Shown: positions 55,309 to 63,933 of the stretch, piece after piece
Position numbering within the stretch: the stretch's first letter is position 1
Layout of the letters: each line of letters opens with the position of its first letter
NCBI RefSeq assembly: GCF_000812465.1
Contig: NZ_JWMA01000057.1
Location: forward strand, 1 to 64,000
Length of the DNA stretch: 64,000 nt
Source: Cupriavidus sp. IDO
GTDB lineage: Bacteria; Pseudomonadota; Gammaproteobacteria; Burkholderiales; Burkholderiaceae
Direction of reading: 5' to 3'
The notes under the pieces: generated by a model
Database searches by the model: none
What the model saw: the letters and a program-made list of their open reading frames with translations, nothing else
What the model was told of the DNA's origin: nothing
Made by a program: the position numbers and the translations under genes

Positions 55309-56807
55309 CAGAAGCGCTCCAGTTCAGGAAAGGGGAGGACTCCGTGATGCACGTGCATCGAGCCAAATTCGGCGCAGCGATGCAGCGTCGGTACGTTCTT
55401 ACCCGGGTTGAGCAGGCCGTCGGGATCAAAGGCGGCCTTGACCGCGTGGAAAAACGTCAGTTCGTCGCTGTTGAACTGCGTGCACATCTGGTTGATCTTC
55501 TCGCGTCCGACGCCGTGTTCCCCCGTGATGCTGCCGCCTACCGCGACGCACAATTCTAGGATGCGCGCGCCGATCGCTTCGGCGCGGTCCATCTCGCCGG
55601 GCGCGTTGGCATCGAAGAGGATCAGCGGATGCATGTTGCCGTCGCCGGCATGGAAGACGTTCGCCACGCTCAGTCCGTATTGCACCGACAGCTCCGCGAT
55701 GCCCCGCAGCACGCGCGACAGCTCGCGGCGCGGAATCGTGCCGTCCATGCAGTAGTAGTCGGGCGAGATGCGGCCGACCGCCGGAAACGCGTTCTTGCGG
55801 CCCGCCCAGAAGCGCTGGCGCTCGGCTTCGTTCTTCGCAAGGCGGATGTTGGTTGCGCCCGCCGCGCGCAGCAGCGTTTCCACGCGCTCGCAGTCTTCCT
55901 GAACGTCCAATTCCGCGCCGTCGACTTCGCACAGCAGAAGCGCTTCGGCATCGACGGGATAGCCCGCGTGGATGAAGTCCTCCGCCGCGCGGATCGCGAG
56001 GTTGTCCATCATCTCGAGGCCGCCCGGAATCACGCCCGCGCCGATGATCTGCGCGACCGCATCGCCGGCCTTTTCGATGTCGTCGAAGCTCGCGAGCAGC
56101 ACCTTCGCGCTCTGCGGCTTGGTCAGCAATTTCACGGTGACCTCGACCACGACGCCGAGCATCCCCTCCGAGCCGGTGAAGAGCGCGAGCAGATCGAAGC
56201 CGGGCGAGTCGAGCGCTTCGGAGCCGAGGGTGAGCCGCTCGCCGTCGATCGTCACGATCTCGACCTTCAGGATGTTGTGGACCGTCAGCCCGTATTTGAG
56301 GCAATGCACGCCGCCTGCATTTTCGGCGACATTGCCACCGATCGAACACGCGATTTGCGACGACGGATCGGGCGCGTAGTAAAGTCCGTGTGGAGCGGCT
56401 GCCTGTGAAATCGCCAGATTGCGCACGCCCGGCTGCACGCGGGCGGTGCCGGCTTCGGCATCGATTTCGAGGATGCGGTTGAAGCGCGCCATCACGAGCA
56501 GGATGCCTTTTTCGAGCGGCAAGGCGCCGCCGGAGAGTCCGGTGCCGGCGCCGCGCGCGACCACGGGCACGCCCTGCGCCAACGCGTACTTCAACAGCGT
56601 CTGAACTTCATCGATGGTGCCAGGCAGGGCGACGAGCATCGGCGTGATGCGATAGGCGGACAAGCCATCACATTCGAACGGCCGCAGGTCTTCCTTCGAA
56701 TGCAGAAGCTGCAGATCGGGAAGGAGCGCCTGCAGGTCGCGCACGATTGCGGCTTTGTCGTGGTCCCGAAGCGGGCCGTCAAGCTTTTCGTCGTAAGCGT
56801 AGGTCAT
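55308..56807 (-). CDS. glcD: Glycolate oxidase catalytic subunit GlcD
   Basis: This 499-residue flavoprotein has a VAO-type FAD domain (VARGAGTGLSGGALP and APDPSSQIACSIGGNVAENA) and a FAD-oxidase C-terminal domain with the metal-binding HAGDGNMHPLI and the EHGVGREK segment. It oxidises glycolate, and in relatives D-lactate, at the cytoplasmic face of the membrane. AGGAG seven bases before the ATG at 56807 sets the start. It is the first gene of glcDEF, downstream of two GntR-type operators. Confidence 0.93.
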   Translation of the reverse strand: MTYAYDEKLDGPLRDHDKAAIVRDLQALLPDLQLLHSKEDLRPFECDGLSAYRITPMLVALPGTIDEVQTLLKYALAQGVPVVARGAGTGLSGGALPLEKGILLVMARFNRILEIDAEAGTARVQPGVRNLAISQAAAPHGLYYAPDPSSQIACSIGGNVAENAGGVHCLKYGLTVHNILKVEIVTIDGERLTLGSEALDSPGFDLLALFTGSEGMLGVVVEVTVKLLTKPQSAKVLLASFDDIEKAGDAVAQIIGAGVIPGGLEMMDNLAIRAAEDFIHAGYPVDAEALLLCEVDGAELDVQEDCERVETLLRAAGATNIRLAKNEAERQRFWAGRKNAFPAVGRISPDYYCMDGTIPRRELSRVLRGIAELSVQYGLSVANVFHAGDGNMHPLILFDANAPGEMDRAEAIGARILELCVAVGGSITGEHGVGREKINQMCTQFNSDELTFFHAVKAAFDPDGLLNPGKNVPTLHRCAEFGSMHVHHGVLPFPELERF

Positions 56808-56908
56808 GCGGTGTCTCCTGTGGGTTCGCGGCTTCTCACGAGCGTCGGATTGCTGCAAATTTTCTCGATTGTTCTGGGTCGGGGCAGCGATGTCGAATCA
56901 TTTTTCAG

Positions 56909-57027
56909 TGGTAATACCAGTTTTTCTAAGCGCGATTTTTTACCGCCATCGCTGGCGGTACTTTCTACAAGGATCTCAGACGACCAGCCGCATGCTCGCG
57001 TGCTACCATGGAACAGTGGTAATACCA
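56909..57027. promoter_or_regulatory. Two TGGTAATACCA operators between glcD and the regulator
   Basis: The 11-bp palindrome TGGTAATACCA occurs at 56909-56919 and again at 57017-57027, both inside the longer match CAGTGGTAATACCAG, 108 bases apart. The first is on the glcD promoter side, the second 13 bases before the regulator start. This TNGTNNTACNA form is what FCD-GntR regulators such as GlcC, LldR and VanR bind. The spacing would allow looping and joint control. Confidence 0.85.
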
Positions 57028-57039
57028 GTGGTGAGCGCC

Positions 57040-57807
57040 ATGAAAGAGACAGAACCGGAGGGCAAGCGGCAACTCGCGGACGTGGTCGTCGAGCGCATCG
57101 AGCGCCTGATCGTCGACGGCGTGCTGAAACAGGGGCAGACACTGCCGTCAGAGCGCCGCCTGACGGAAAAGCTAGGCGTGTCGCGAACCGCGCTTCGAGA
57201 GGGGCTGAAGATCCTGCGCGCGCGGGGACTGATCGAAACATCGCAGGGGAAGGGTTCGTTCGTCGCGAAGCTGACGGCCGAGCCAGCGCAAACGCCGCTG
57301 ATGCATCTGCTGGGGTCGCAACCGCGCACGCTCTATGACCTGCTCGAAGTGCGCGAGATGCTCGAAGCCGAGGCGGCGCGACTCGCGGCGCTGCGCGGCA
57401 CGCCCGCCGACTACATCCTGATTACGCGACGGTACGACGAGATGGTTGCTGCCCACGCGCAGGAGACCGACGCATCGACGCATGCCCGACTCGATCACGC
57501 GTTCCACCTCGCGATCTGCGAGGCGTCGCACAATCCGGTGCTCGTACATACGCTCGCCACGCTGAACGATCTGATGCTGAGTTCGGTGTTTGCGTCGGTG
57601 AACAACCTGTATCACCGCGAACCGCAGAAGCGGGTTATCGACCGGCAGCACGCGCGGCTCTATAACGCGGTGACGGGCAAGCTGCCGGAGCAGGCGCGCC
57701 GGGCGGCGAGCCTGCATATCAGGAGCGTGCGCGAGAGCTTCGCGGAAATCGAGCAGGAAGAGCAGCGGCTCGTGCGATCCACGTTGCGTCTTCAGGGGTG
57801 GACGTAA
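57040..57807 (+). CDS. glcC: GlcC-like FCD-GntR regulator
   Basis: The 255-residue product has a GntR winged helix (GVLKQGQTLPSERRLTEKLG, SRTALREGLKILRARGLIET) and an FCD domain (LYDLLEVREMLEAEAARLAA, and histidines in LDHAFHLAI and HIRSVRESF that probably bind metal). It is divergent from glcDEF, as glcC is in Escherichia coli, and is expected to respond to glycolate or a related 2-hydroxyacid. The ATG at 57040 was chosen; a GTG three codons upstream is possible. The longer open frame is not conserved-looking. Confidence 0.9.
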   Translation: MKETEPEGKRQLADVVVERIERLIVDGVLKQGQTLPSERRLTEKLGVSRTALREGLKILRARGLIETSQGKGSFVAKLTAEPAQTPLMHLLGSQPRTLYDLLEVREMLEAEAARLAALRGTPADYILITRRYDEMVAAHAQETDASTHARLDHAFHLAICEASHNPVLVHTLATLNDLMLSSVFASVNNLYHREPQKRVIDRQHARLYNAVTGKLPEQARRAASLHIRSVRESFAEIEQEEQRLVRSTLRLQGWT

Positions 57808-57945
57808 GGGTTAGTGAGACAGCGTTGGTGTTGAAGCAGCCTAGCCTAATCTGAAAGCCGTTTGAGGGAATGGACTTATGCCAGAACGCCGATATCACTC
57901 AGTGCGGGTGCACCATTGTCCAGATTAGTCTGCGTCCAGATTGGG

Positions 57946-59709
57946 CTAGCTTTGCGGTCGGGCTAGACACTCTTCAAACAGCCTGACCTTGCAATGGACG
58001 CACACCTCCGGATCCATCTGCTTGTAGATCTCCTTGATCGCAACCTCCTTAGAAGGGAAGATGTGGTCTCTCCCGAGCCTGTCGACGAAGCCGGACGTCT
58101 GCCAGACTTTCAGTACCTCCCGGCGTGGTCTATGAAAGTAGAGGTCTCCACCATGCGCGCGTCGCTCTGACAACTCCGTCTCCCACAGATCCTCCCCGGC
58201 AATATCAATGAAGTTCATGCTCTTGGTCATGGCCAGAACATACTTCTGGGATGGATGCTCTGCGCGATGGGAATGAAGTATCTCGGTGACGTGCTGCACG
58301 GCGCCGAAGTAGACGGAGCCTTCAACGCGGATTAGCTTTAGCTGGGGGCATTCGACCCGTTCGGCCTCGGGCAGTTCGTCGATGGGTACCAAGGGCCTGC
58401 CCGGGGCGTCCGGCTCGGGCGCCAGTGTCCGTATCGCCGGCCGGGAGGTGCGATAGAGGTAGGCTGTCAGAGACAAGACTGTCCCAAGCAGGATTGCCAC
58501 CTCAAGGCGAATCGCGATCGTGGCAATGAACGTCGCCGCCGCCACAAGTGCTTCGATCCGGCTCAGTGCCAGCAAACGCCTAATCCGGACGACGTCGAAC
58601 AGCCCGTAGGCAACGAGTAACAGCATTGTTCCGATTGCGGCCAACGGAATCTGGGCTAATAGCGGCGCGCTGAGGAATACCAGGCCGACAAGGAGGATCG
58701 ATGAGAAGACCGATGCAAGGGGCGTCTGCGCACCGGCTTCGAAGTTCGGCAATGACCGGTTGAGCGAGCCGCAGGACACGTAAGACGAGAAGAACCCCCC
58801 GGCAATATTGGACAAGCCCTGCCCGATGAACTCGCGATTGGCATCGATGTGCTGCCCTGAGCGGAGCGCCACTGCCTTGGCGATTGAGATTGACTGTCCT
58901 AGCGCCACGATTGTAAGCGCTGCGGCGATACCCAGCAGGTCGGGAAGATCGCGCCATGCAATCTTCGGGACCTCGAACGGCGGAAGCGGCGAAGGGATGA
59001 GTCCGACAACGGCGACATGATGGGCGCCTGACTGGTTGACGAGCAGCGCTGACAGGTAGCCGCCGAAAAGCCCGGCAAGCATGAACGGCCACTTGTGGTT
59101 GATTCGCTTGACGATCAGCGTCGTGGTCAATGTCACCACGCTCACCAGCACGGCATCAGGCCGTATATCACCTGGCGTTGCGGCGAGTTGCCGCAGGATG
59201 CCGAATGCCTTGGTGCCGGGCGCGACCTGGAGGCCGAGAATGTCCTTGAGCGCGTAGATCGCGATCAGGGTGGCTGCACCGCATGTAAAGCCGAGCAGTA
59301 CCGTGGGTGAGATGAAATTCGCGACGCTTCCGAGCCGCAGCACACCGACCAGGAGCTGAAGGACCCCGACCAGAATAGTGACCGCCAGCGCTAACTGAAT
59401 ATAGGCGGGGCTCCCCGCAGCAGCCATAGGGGCGAGCATTGCAAGCAATGCGAGCGAGTTGGCGTTAGTCGGGCCCGACATGACGTGCCAGCTTGAGCCG
59501 CCCAGTGCAGCGACCATGCACGGCACGACTGCCGCGTAGATTCCGTATTGAGCCGGCAGTCCGGCGAGCGTTGCAAAGGCGACGCCCTGGGGGAGTACGA
59601 GCACTGCACCGAGGAGTCCTGCGACCATGTCGGCACGAACGGTCCGGGGGGAGACACGTCGAGTCCACGAAGGAATCAAGCTTTGAAGATATTGGGCTGG
59701 GCGAGGCAT
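57946..59709 (-). CDS. SulP-family anion transporter with STAS domain
   Basis: The 587-residue protein is a SulP/SLC26 transporter with about 12-14 hydrophobic segments (MVAGLLGAVLVLPQGVAFAT, TNANSLALLAMLAPMAAAG, GFTCGAATLIAIYAL) and a cytoplasmic STAS domain near residues 440-560 (VEGSVYFGAVQHVTEIL, MTKSMNFIDIAGEDLWE). Family members carry sulfate, bicarbonate or dicarboxylates. I chose the ATG at 59709 because the longer frame reads into a glcF remnant. It converges with glcC. Its substrate is undetermined. Confidence 0.9.
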   Translation of the reverse strand: MPRPAQYLQSLIPSWTRRVSPRTVRADMVAGLLGAVLVLPQGVAFATLAGLPAQYGIYAAVVPCMVAALGGSSWHVMSGPTNANSLALLAMLAPMAAAGSPAYIQLALAVTILVGVLQLLVGVLRLGSVANFISPTVLLGFTCGAATLIAIYALKDILGLQVAPGTKAFGILRQLAATPGDIRPDAVLVSVVTLTTTLIVKRINHKWPFMLAGLFGGYLSALLVNQSGAHHVAVVGLIPSPLPPFEVPKIAWRDLPDLLGIAAALTIVALGQSISIAKAVALRSGQHIDANREFIGQGLSNIAGGFFSSYVSCGSLNRSLPNFEAGAQTPLASVFSSILLVGLVFLSAPLLAQIPLAAIGTMLLLVAYGLFDVVRIRRLLALSRIEALVAAATFIATIAIRLEVAILLGTVLSLTAYLYRTSRPAIRTLAPEPDAPGRPLVPIDELPEAERVECPQLKLIRVEGSVYFGAVQHVTEILHSHRAEHPSQKYVLAMTKSMNFIDIAGEDLWETELSERRAHGGDLYFHRPRREVLKVWQTSGFVDRLGRDHIFPSKEVAIKEIYKQMDPEVCVHCKVRLFEECLARPQS

Positions 59710-59744
59710 AGTTGCTTTTCCACTACCTGACGCAATGCGCGACG

Positions 59745-60090
59745 CTACCACGCGGGATCCGATCGCCGCCGGTTTGATTGCGTGAAGCTTCGTCAGCTTG
59801 TCGTCGCGCAGCTTGTAGCAGAGCTCCGGCTGCAAGACGGAATATGTACCTGCTGATCCGCAACACAGATGGCTATCCGAACAGAGCCGGATTTCAATGC
59901 AAGCCCGGAGAGCATGGTTTCAAGGGCACCTCGGACCTTTTGACCATGCTGTAGCGTACAGGGCGGGTGATAGGCAATCCGCTGGCCGTTGCGCGGCAGC
60001 GCCTCGGATAGCCGCTGCAGCGAAGGCTGGCAGGATCTCGGAAAGGTCCTGCAGACTGGCGTTATGGCTGCCAGAACGGAGCCGGCAGCC
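59745..60090 (-). pseudogene. Second glcF, C-terminal remnant
   Basis: On the minus strand RIAYHPPCTLQHGQKVRGAL is followed after a frameshift by a CCGSAGTY-type segment and MQPELCYKLRDDKLTKLHAI. This matches the last 110 or so residues of GlcF (compare VAFHCPCTLQHAQKLGG and QPELARKLRDNKLDAL in the intact gene). The iron-sulfur N-terminus is absent. It is not a copy of the local glcF at DNA level as far as I can see, so it probably derives from a different glc operon. Confidence 0.8.
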
Positions 60091-60097
60091 ATGCGCT

Positions 60098-60571
60098 TTA
60101 CTTCGGGCCGTATACGCGGGCCAGCCCCTCGGTGATCTCCGTTGCTTGCTTCGTCTCGGTGTCGTCCAGTACGCGGATGGTCTTTGCATCCGGGTCGATT
60201 TCGACCATCGCGCCGTGCGGGATCTGCGCCGTGATGTCAGCTTCGAAGCCGGCGAGCATGGTTACGTCCCCTAGCGCTGCTCCCTGCGCAAGGATCGTGT
60301 TTACCGTGTTGAAGACAATGGCAAGCGGGGCCATGTTGCGCGACTGCATCTCGTGCAGCATCCATGCCGTTGCAACGCCACCCTTTGCCGTATCGAGGAC
60401 CAGGATCTTTTCCACATATGACTGGCCGGCAAGCTTGTGCTGCGGGCGGGAAAAGACGCCGCGCAGCCGGTTCAGGTCGTAGCGGGCGGAAAATCCGTCG
60501 TGTGCAACCAGTGCCTGGCCAATGATTCGCCGTCCCATTGCGTGACGAGCGGTGAAAGTCTTGCCGTTCAT
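60098..60571 (-). CDS. Aconitase X swivel-domain subunit (DUF126)
   Basis: This 157-residue protein corresponds to the swivelling small subunit of aconitase X-type hydro-lyases. It opens with FTARHAMGRRIIGQALVAHD and contains FSRPQHKLAGQSYVEKILVL followed by DTAKGGVATAW, the loop that closes the active site, and GAMVEIDPDAKTIRVLD at the end. It is encoded four bases overlapping the large subunit, so the two form one enzyme. Characterised bacterial members dehydrate cis-3-hydroxy-L-proline. Confidence 0.88.
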   Translation of the reverse strand: MNGKTFTARHAMGRRIIGQALVAHDGFSARYDLNRLRGVFSRPQHKLAGQSYVEKILVLDTAKGGVATAWMLHEMQSRNMAPLAIVFNTVNTILAQGAALGDVTMLAGFEADITAQIPHGAMVEIDPDAKTIRVLDDTETKQATEITEGLARVYGPK

Positions 60572-61797
60572 GCCAGTTCTCCGGTTACTGCAGCATTAAC
60601 ACATTCCTGCATAGTGGCGAGCATGGGCACGTAGCCATACCCGCCCAGGATGTTGACGAGCTTCGCGCTGTTTGTCGCCAGGCGCTTCCAACCCTTGGCC
60701 TCCTGCATTTCGCGGGCATAGGATTGGTAGAAGCACATGCCGGACAGTACGGTGCCGCCGGCCGCCTCAATCGTGTTCGTATAGCCGAAGCGATCGCAAT
60801 CGGGCTTCACTTGTGGGCTAGTCACAGCCAGTAGCGGGCGCTTGAACTCGCGGTCCTTGCACATGGCCGCAAGATCGCGGAGTTCGTAGAGGCTGAGTTG
60901 CGGTGCGGAGAAGACGACGACATCGATCGCCTTTTCCACGGCGTAGCTCGCGCGCAGCGCCTGCAGGTCGCCCTGGCGAATTCGGTGGGCGACGGGCAGC
61001 TTTTCGCCGCCCACGTCGGCAAGAGTGAATGCCTCAGGCGTGATGCCAACCAGGTGGAACAGTGCCGACGATCCGAAACTCGCCATTGCGGCACCGAAGT
61101 GCTTCAGTTCGTCAGAGGTGGGAGAGCGGTCCAGGCCCTCGATAACCGGCACTTGCCAGTAGTTGCCGGCGAGGCGACCCACCACGCCACCGAGCGCACC
61201 CCAGTCGCTGAGTTCACGCGGCGTCCAGTCCACGCGCAGTCGGATGGTCGCCTGGCGCTGGCTGTCGAGGTGGTAGCCGTAGCGCGGTGTGCGGCCGGTC
61301 AGCCCGGCCGAGAGGGCGGAAGGGCCGCCCTCGAAATTCGACCGCGCACCGCCGACGGAGTTGGAGTAGATCACCACACCCGTGTCGCCAAACGCCACGT
61401 GTTCGCCACGAGTGGCTGCAAGTACTGTCTGATAGTTGATGCAGGTGTCGGTCATGCTGACGCCGAGACGCGTGAACGCGTCGATGGCGCGGCGCTCGAG
61501 TTCGAGCATCCAGTCCGCCTGGCCGAGTTCGGAAGCTTTTTCAAAGTCCGTGCCGCGCGGGTCAGTGATCGTTGGGATGCGGACGCCACCCTCGTTTGCG
61601 TCGGCAAGGCGCTCCAGCCACATCACGCCCGCCTGGCCGAGGCTTTCGGTGTCGGCCATGACGTGAGCCTGCGTCACCGGTACGAAATCGCGCGCGCCGA
61701 AGAAGGTACCGACCTTGATCTGGTGCTCGATGGCAGTCTTTGCGACGATGCCTGCCTCTCCGGCAAGCATGGCCTTTTCCTCATCATTAAGTATCAT
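60568..61797 (-). CDS. Aconitase X catalytic subunit (DUF521), cis-3-hydroxy-L-proline dehydratase-like
   Basis: The 409-residue product is the large aconitase X subunit. The N-terminus ILNDEEKAMLAGEAG and a central IYSNSVGGARSNFEGGPSAL, which carries the substrate loop, are characteristic; cysteines in DTCINYQT and LSGMCFYQSY are probable metal ligands. Related enzymes convert cis-3-hydroxy-L-proline to pyrroline-2-carboxylate, though other hydroxy acids are possible. With the Bug receptor just upstream and a UTRA regulator, it forms an independent catabolic unit. No proline racemase or pyrroline reductase gene is visible within the window. Confidence 0.85.
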   Translation of the reverse strand: MILNDEEKAMLAGEAGIVAKTAIEHQIKVGTFFGARDFVPVTQAHVMADTESLGQAGVMWLERLADANEGGVRIPTITDPRGTDFEKASELGQADWMLELERRAIDAFTRLGVSMTDTCINYQTVLAATRGEHVAFGDTGVVIYSNSVGGARSNFEGGPSALSAGLTGRTPRYGYHLDSQRQATIRLRVDWTPRELSDWGALGGVVGRLAGNYWQVPVIEGLDRSPTSDELKHFGAAMASFGSSALFHLVGITPEAFTLADVGGEKLPVAHRIRQGDLQALRASYAVEKAIDVVVFSAPQLSLYELRDLAAMCKDREFKRPLLAVTSPQVKPDCDRFGYTNTIEAAGGTVLSGMCFYQSYAREMQEAKGWKRLATNSAKLVNILGGYGYVPMLATMQECVNAAVTGELA

Positions 61798-61803
61798 GTG
61801 ACG

Positions 61804-62787
61804 TCACTCAATAGTAATGCCGGTGGTGCGAACGGCTTCGCCCCATTTGGCGGTTTCGGACTTCTGAAAATCTGCGAGGGGACTGCTCATCGGTTGCAGG
61901 CCCATCGCTGCAAGCTTGTTTCCGAATCCGCTGGACTGCACGACACGCTGCGTGTCTGCAACCAGCTTCTGGGAAATGCCTGCGGGTAGCCCGGCTGGCG
62001 CATACAGCGCCCACCACGCTGTGGCCTCGAAGTCAGGGAATCCCGATTCCGCGACGGTAGGGACGTTCGGTAGTACCTTGATGCGTTCCCGGCTTGTGAT
62101 CGCCAGGACTTTCAGCTTGCCGGACTGGATATGCGGAAGCACCGATTGCAGCGGATCGAACATCAGCGATATCTGTCCGCCGAGCAGCTCCGTGATGGCA
62201 GGGGCGCTGCCCTTGTAGGGCACATGCATCAACCGTATGCCGGCTCGTGTTGAGAACATCGAACCCACCAGATGCCCCGGCGTGCCGTTGCCGGCGGAAC
62301 CGAAGTTGATGCTGCCCGGGCTGGTCTTCGCCTTCGCAATCAGTTCGGCGAGCGACAGGAACCCGGACCTGGCATTCACTACAATCGCCACAGGGGCACT
62401 TGCAACGGTGGCCAGAGGCGTAAAGTCCCTGGCAACGTTGTAGCTGAGATTCTTGTAGAGGCTCGGATTGATGGCATTTGTGCCTACCGAGCCAAACAGC
62501 AATGTGTACCCGTCCGGTGGGGAACTTGCCACGGCCGCGGCGCCAATGGAGCCGCCGGCGCCCCCTCGGTTGTCGACGACGATCGGCTGCTTGAGCTCCT
62601 CGCCCAGCATCTGCGCGAACGGCCGCGCGACGATGTCTGTTGCCCCCCCTGCGGGGAAGGGCACGATCATTCGAATCGGCTTGGACGGAAAGGTCGCTGC
62701 GTGGGAGGTCCACGCCTTGGTAAGCGTGAACAAGCCGGCGGCGACCGGCAGGGCGAGCACCCTGCGGCGGCGCAGTTGGAACTTCAT
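61804..62787 (-). CDS. Bug-family periplasmic solute receptor
   Basis: This 327-residue receptor begins with a leader rich in arginine followed by a hydrophobic core (KFQLRRRRVLALPVAAGLF), resembling a Sec signal with a basic n-region, then FPSKPIRMIVPFPAGGATD. GGAGAC upstream of the ATG at 62787 supports the start. It is six bases before the aconitase X large-subunit gene and probably supplies its substrate. The ligand is unknown. Confidence 0.9.
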   Translation of the reverse strand: MKFQLRRRRVLALPVAAGLFTLTKAWTSHAATFPSKPIRMIVPFPAGGATDIVARPFAQMLGEELKQPIVVDNRGGAGGSIGAAAVASSPPDGYTLLFGSVGTNAINPSLYKNLSYNVARDFTPLATVASAPVAIVVNARSGFLSLAELIAKAKTSPGSINFGSAGNGTPGHLVGSMFSTRAGIRLMHVPYKGSAPAITELLGGQISLMFDPLQSVLPHIQSGKLKVLAITSRERIKVLPNVPTVAESGFPDFEATAWWALYAPAGLPAGISQKLVADTQRVVQSSGFGNKLAAMGLQPMSSPLADFQKSETAKWGEAVRTTGITIE

Positions 62788-62846
62788 ATTTGTCTCCAGT
62801 GGGATTGCTGACTTCTTTGGCCAGTCTTTCCTCATGCTGCCTGAGG

Positions 62847-63623
62847 TTATCCGCCGGCAGTTGCGGTTGGCTGCAGCGCCCGCGCAATCTCAAGCGGGCC
62901 TGGCAGGCTCAATCGGAAGGTGTACCGCTCAGGGACGATATGGATGCGCATGTGTTCGCACGGCTGGCCCGTCCCGCTGAACGAGGTCCGTTCCATGACA
63001 AGCACATTGGCGCTTGCACGCACGCCAAGCTCCCTCGCGACCTGATCGCTGGGGCGGCCGCATCGGATTGCCACGTCGGCGCGTCCGATACGCAGTCCCA
63101 TGTATTGCTGAACGATGTCGTAGACAGGGAGCTGCTTTGCGCGGGCTTCACCCAGGGTTGCGGCTTCCACGGGAAGGTATGCCTCTACGACTGCGAACGG
63201 CGCTCCGTCCAGGCAATAGCGACGGCGCAGGCGGACAGGGAGATTCAGGCCTTGCGGAAGCTGGGGGTCGATGCGCCCGGCAGACGGCGAGAACTCCAAT
63301 AATTCTGTGTCCGGCTCAACCCCCTGGCTGCGCAAGGCGTCCTGGAATCCCTGCAAGGCATTGAGGTTCTGCTGCAATCCGGCGCGGGCGACAAAGGTGC
63401 CCTTCCCGCGGTGGGAGGTCACCTGGCCGTTGCGCGCGAGCATCTGGATAGCCTGTCGAACCGTGATGCGGCTCACGCCGTAGGCAGTCATTAGGTCGCT
63501 TTCCGTTGGCAGTTGTACGCCAGGAGCAAGCTGACCATTTGAGATCTGCGCAGCAAGGCGCCCGGCCAACTGGACATAGAGCGGCTCGGCGCTCGAGGCT
63601 TCAAGAGGTTCTGGAAGGTTCAT
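62847..63623 (-). CDS. GntR/HutC-family regulator with UTRA domain
   Basis: The 258-residue product has a GntR helix-turn-helix (QLAPGVQLPTESDLMTAYGV, SRITVRQAIQMLARNGQVTS) and a UTRA ligand-binding domain of the HutC type (VVEAYLPVEAATL, SDQVARELGV). It is the first gene of the aconitase X operon, 59 bases before the Bug gene, and its likely ligand is the operon's substrate or product. It lies opposite a divergent membrane-protein gene, with an operator candidate in between. Confidence 0.9.
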   Translation of the reverse strand: MNLPEPLEASSAEPLYVQLAGRLAAQISNGQLAPGVQLPTESDLMTAYGVSRITVRQAIQMLARNGQVTSHRGKGTFVARAGLQQNLNALQGFQDALRSQGVEPDTELLEFSPSAGRIDPQLPQGLNLPVRLRRRYCLDGAPFAVVEAYLPVEAATLGEARAKQLPVYDIVQQYMGLRIGRADVAIRCGRPSDQVARELGVRASANVLVMERTSFSGTGQPCEHMRIHIVPERYTFRLSLPGPLEIARALQPTATAGG

Positions 63624-63652
63624 GAGACTGGATTCCGTGGATCGACATCACA

Positions 63653-63667
63653 TGTTAATATATAACA
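63653..63667. promoter_or_regulatory. TGTTA-N5-TAACA operator candidate
   Basis: TGTTAATATATAACA is a near-perfect inverted repeat 30 bases upstream of the GntR/UTRA start, in AT-rich DNA typical of a promoter. It is the best candidate for autoregulation and for control of the divergent gene. A direct repeat of TAATACA lies at about 63872-63890, nearer to that gene. The rest of 63624-63933 shows nothing else. Confidence 0.65.
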
Positions 63668-63933
63668 TTATATTACAAGAAAAACGGGAAGGGAAGGAAG
63701 TTTCGTATCATCGCCGTTTCTGGGTGTCAATGTGGTGTTTTCGGCATGTAAAGCAATAAAATTGAGGAAAAGTGGAATTTATATGTCATTGCGTGTCGAT
63801 GCTTAGAAGATTACGTCGCCGTCCCTTGTCCGAAAAAACTAACATGACTTCAGATAAGGTACTATGATGAAGTAATACATACTAATACAACATGTTTCGA
63901 GCCCCATGCCCGAACGAGACAGGAGGAGCACAA

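Noticed and set aside
55629-56408. Plus-strand frame of about 260 codons opposite glcD
   Set aside because: Shadow of glcD; no domain or ribosome site.
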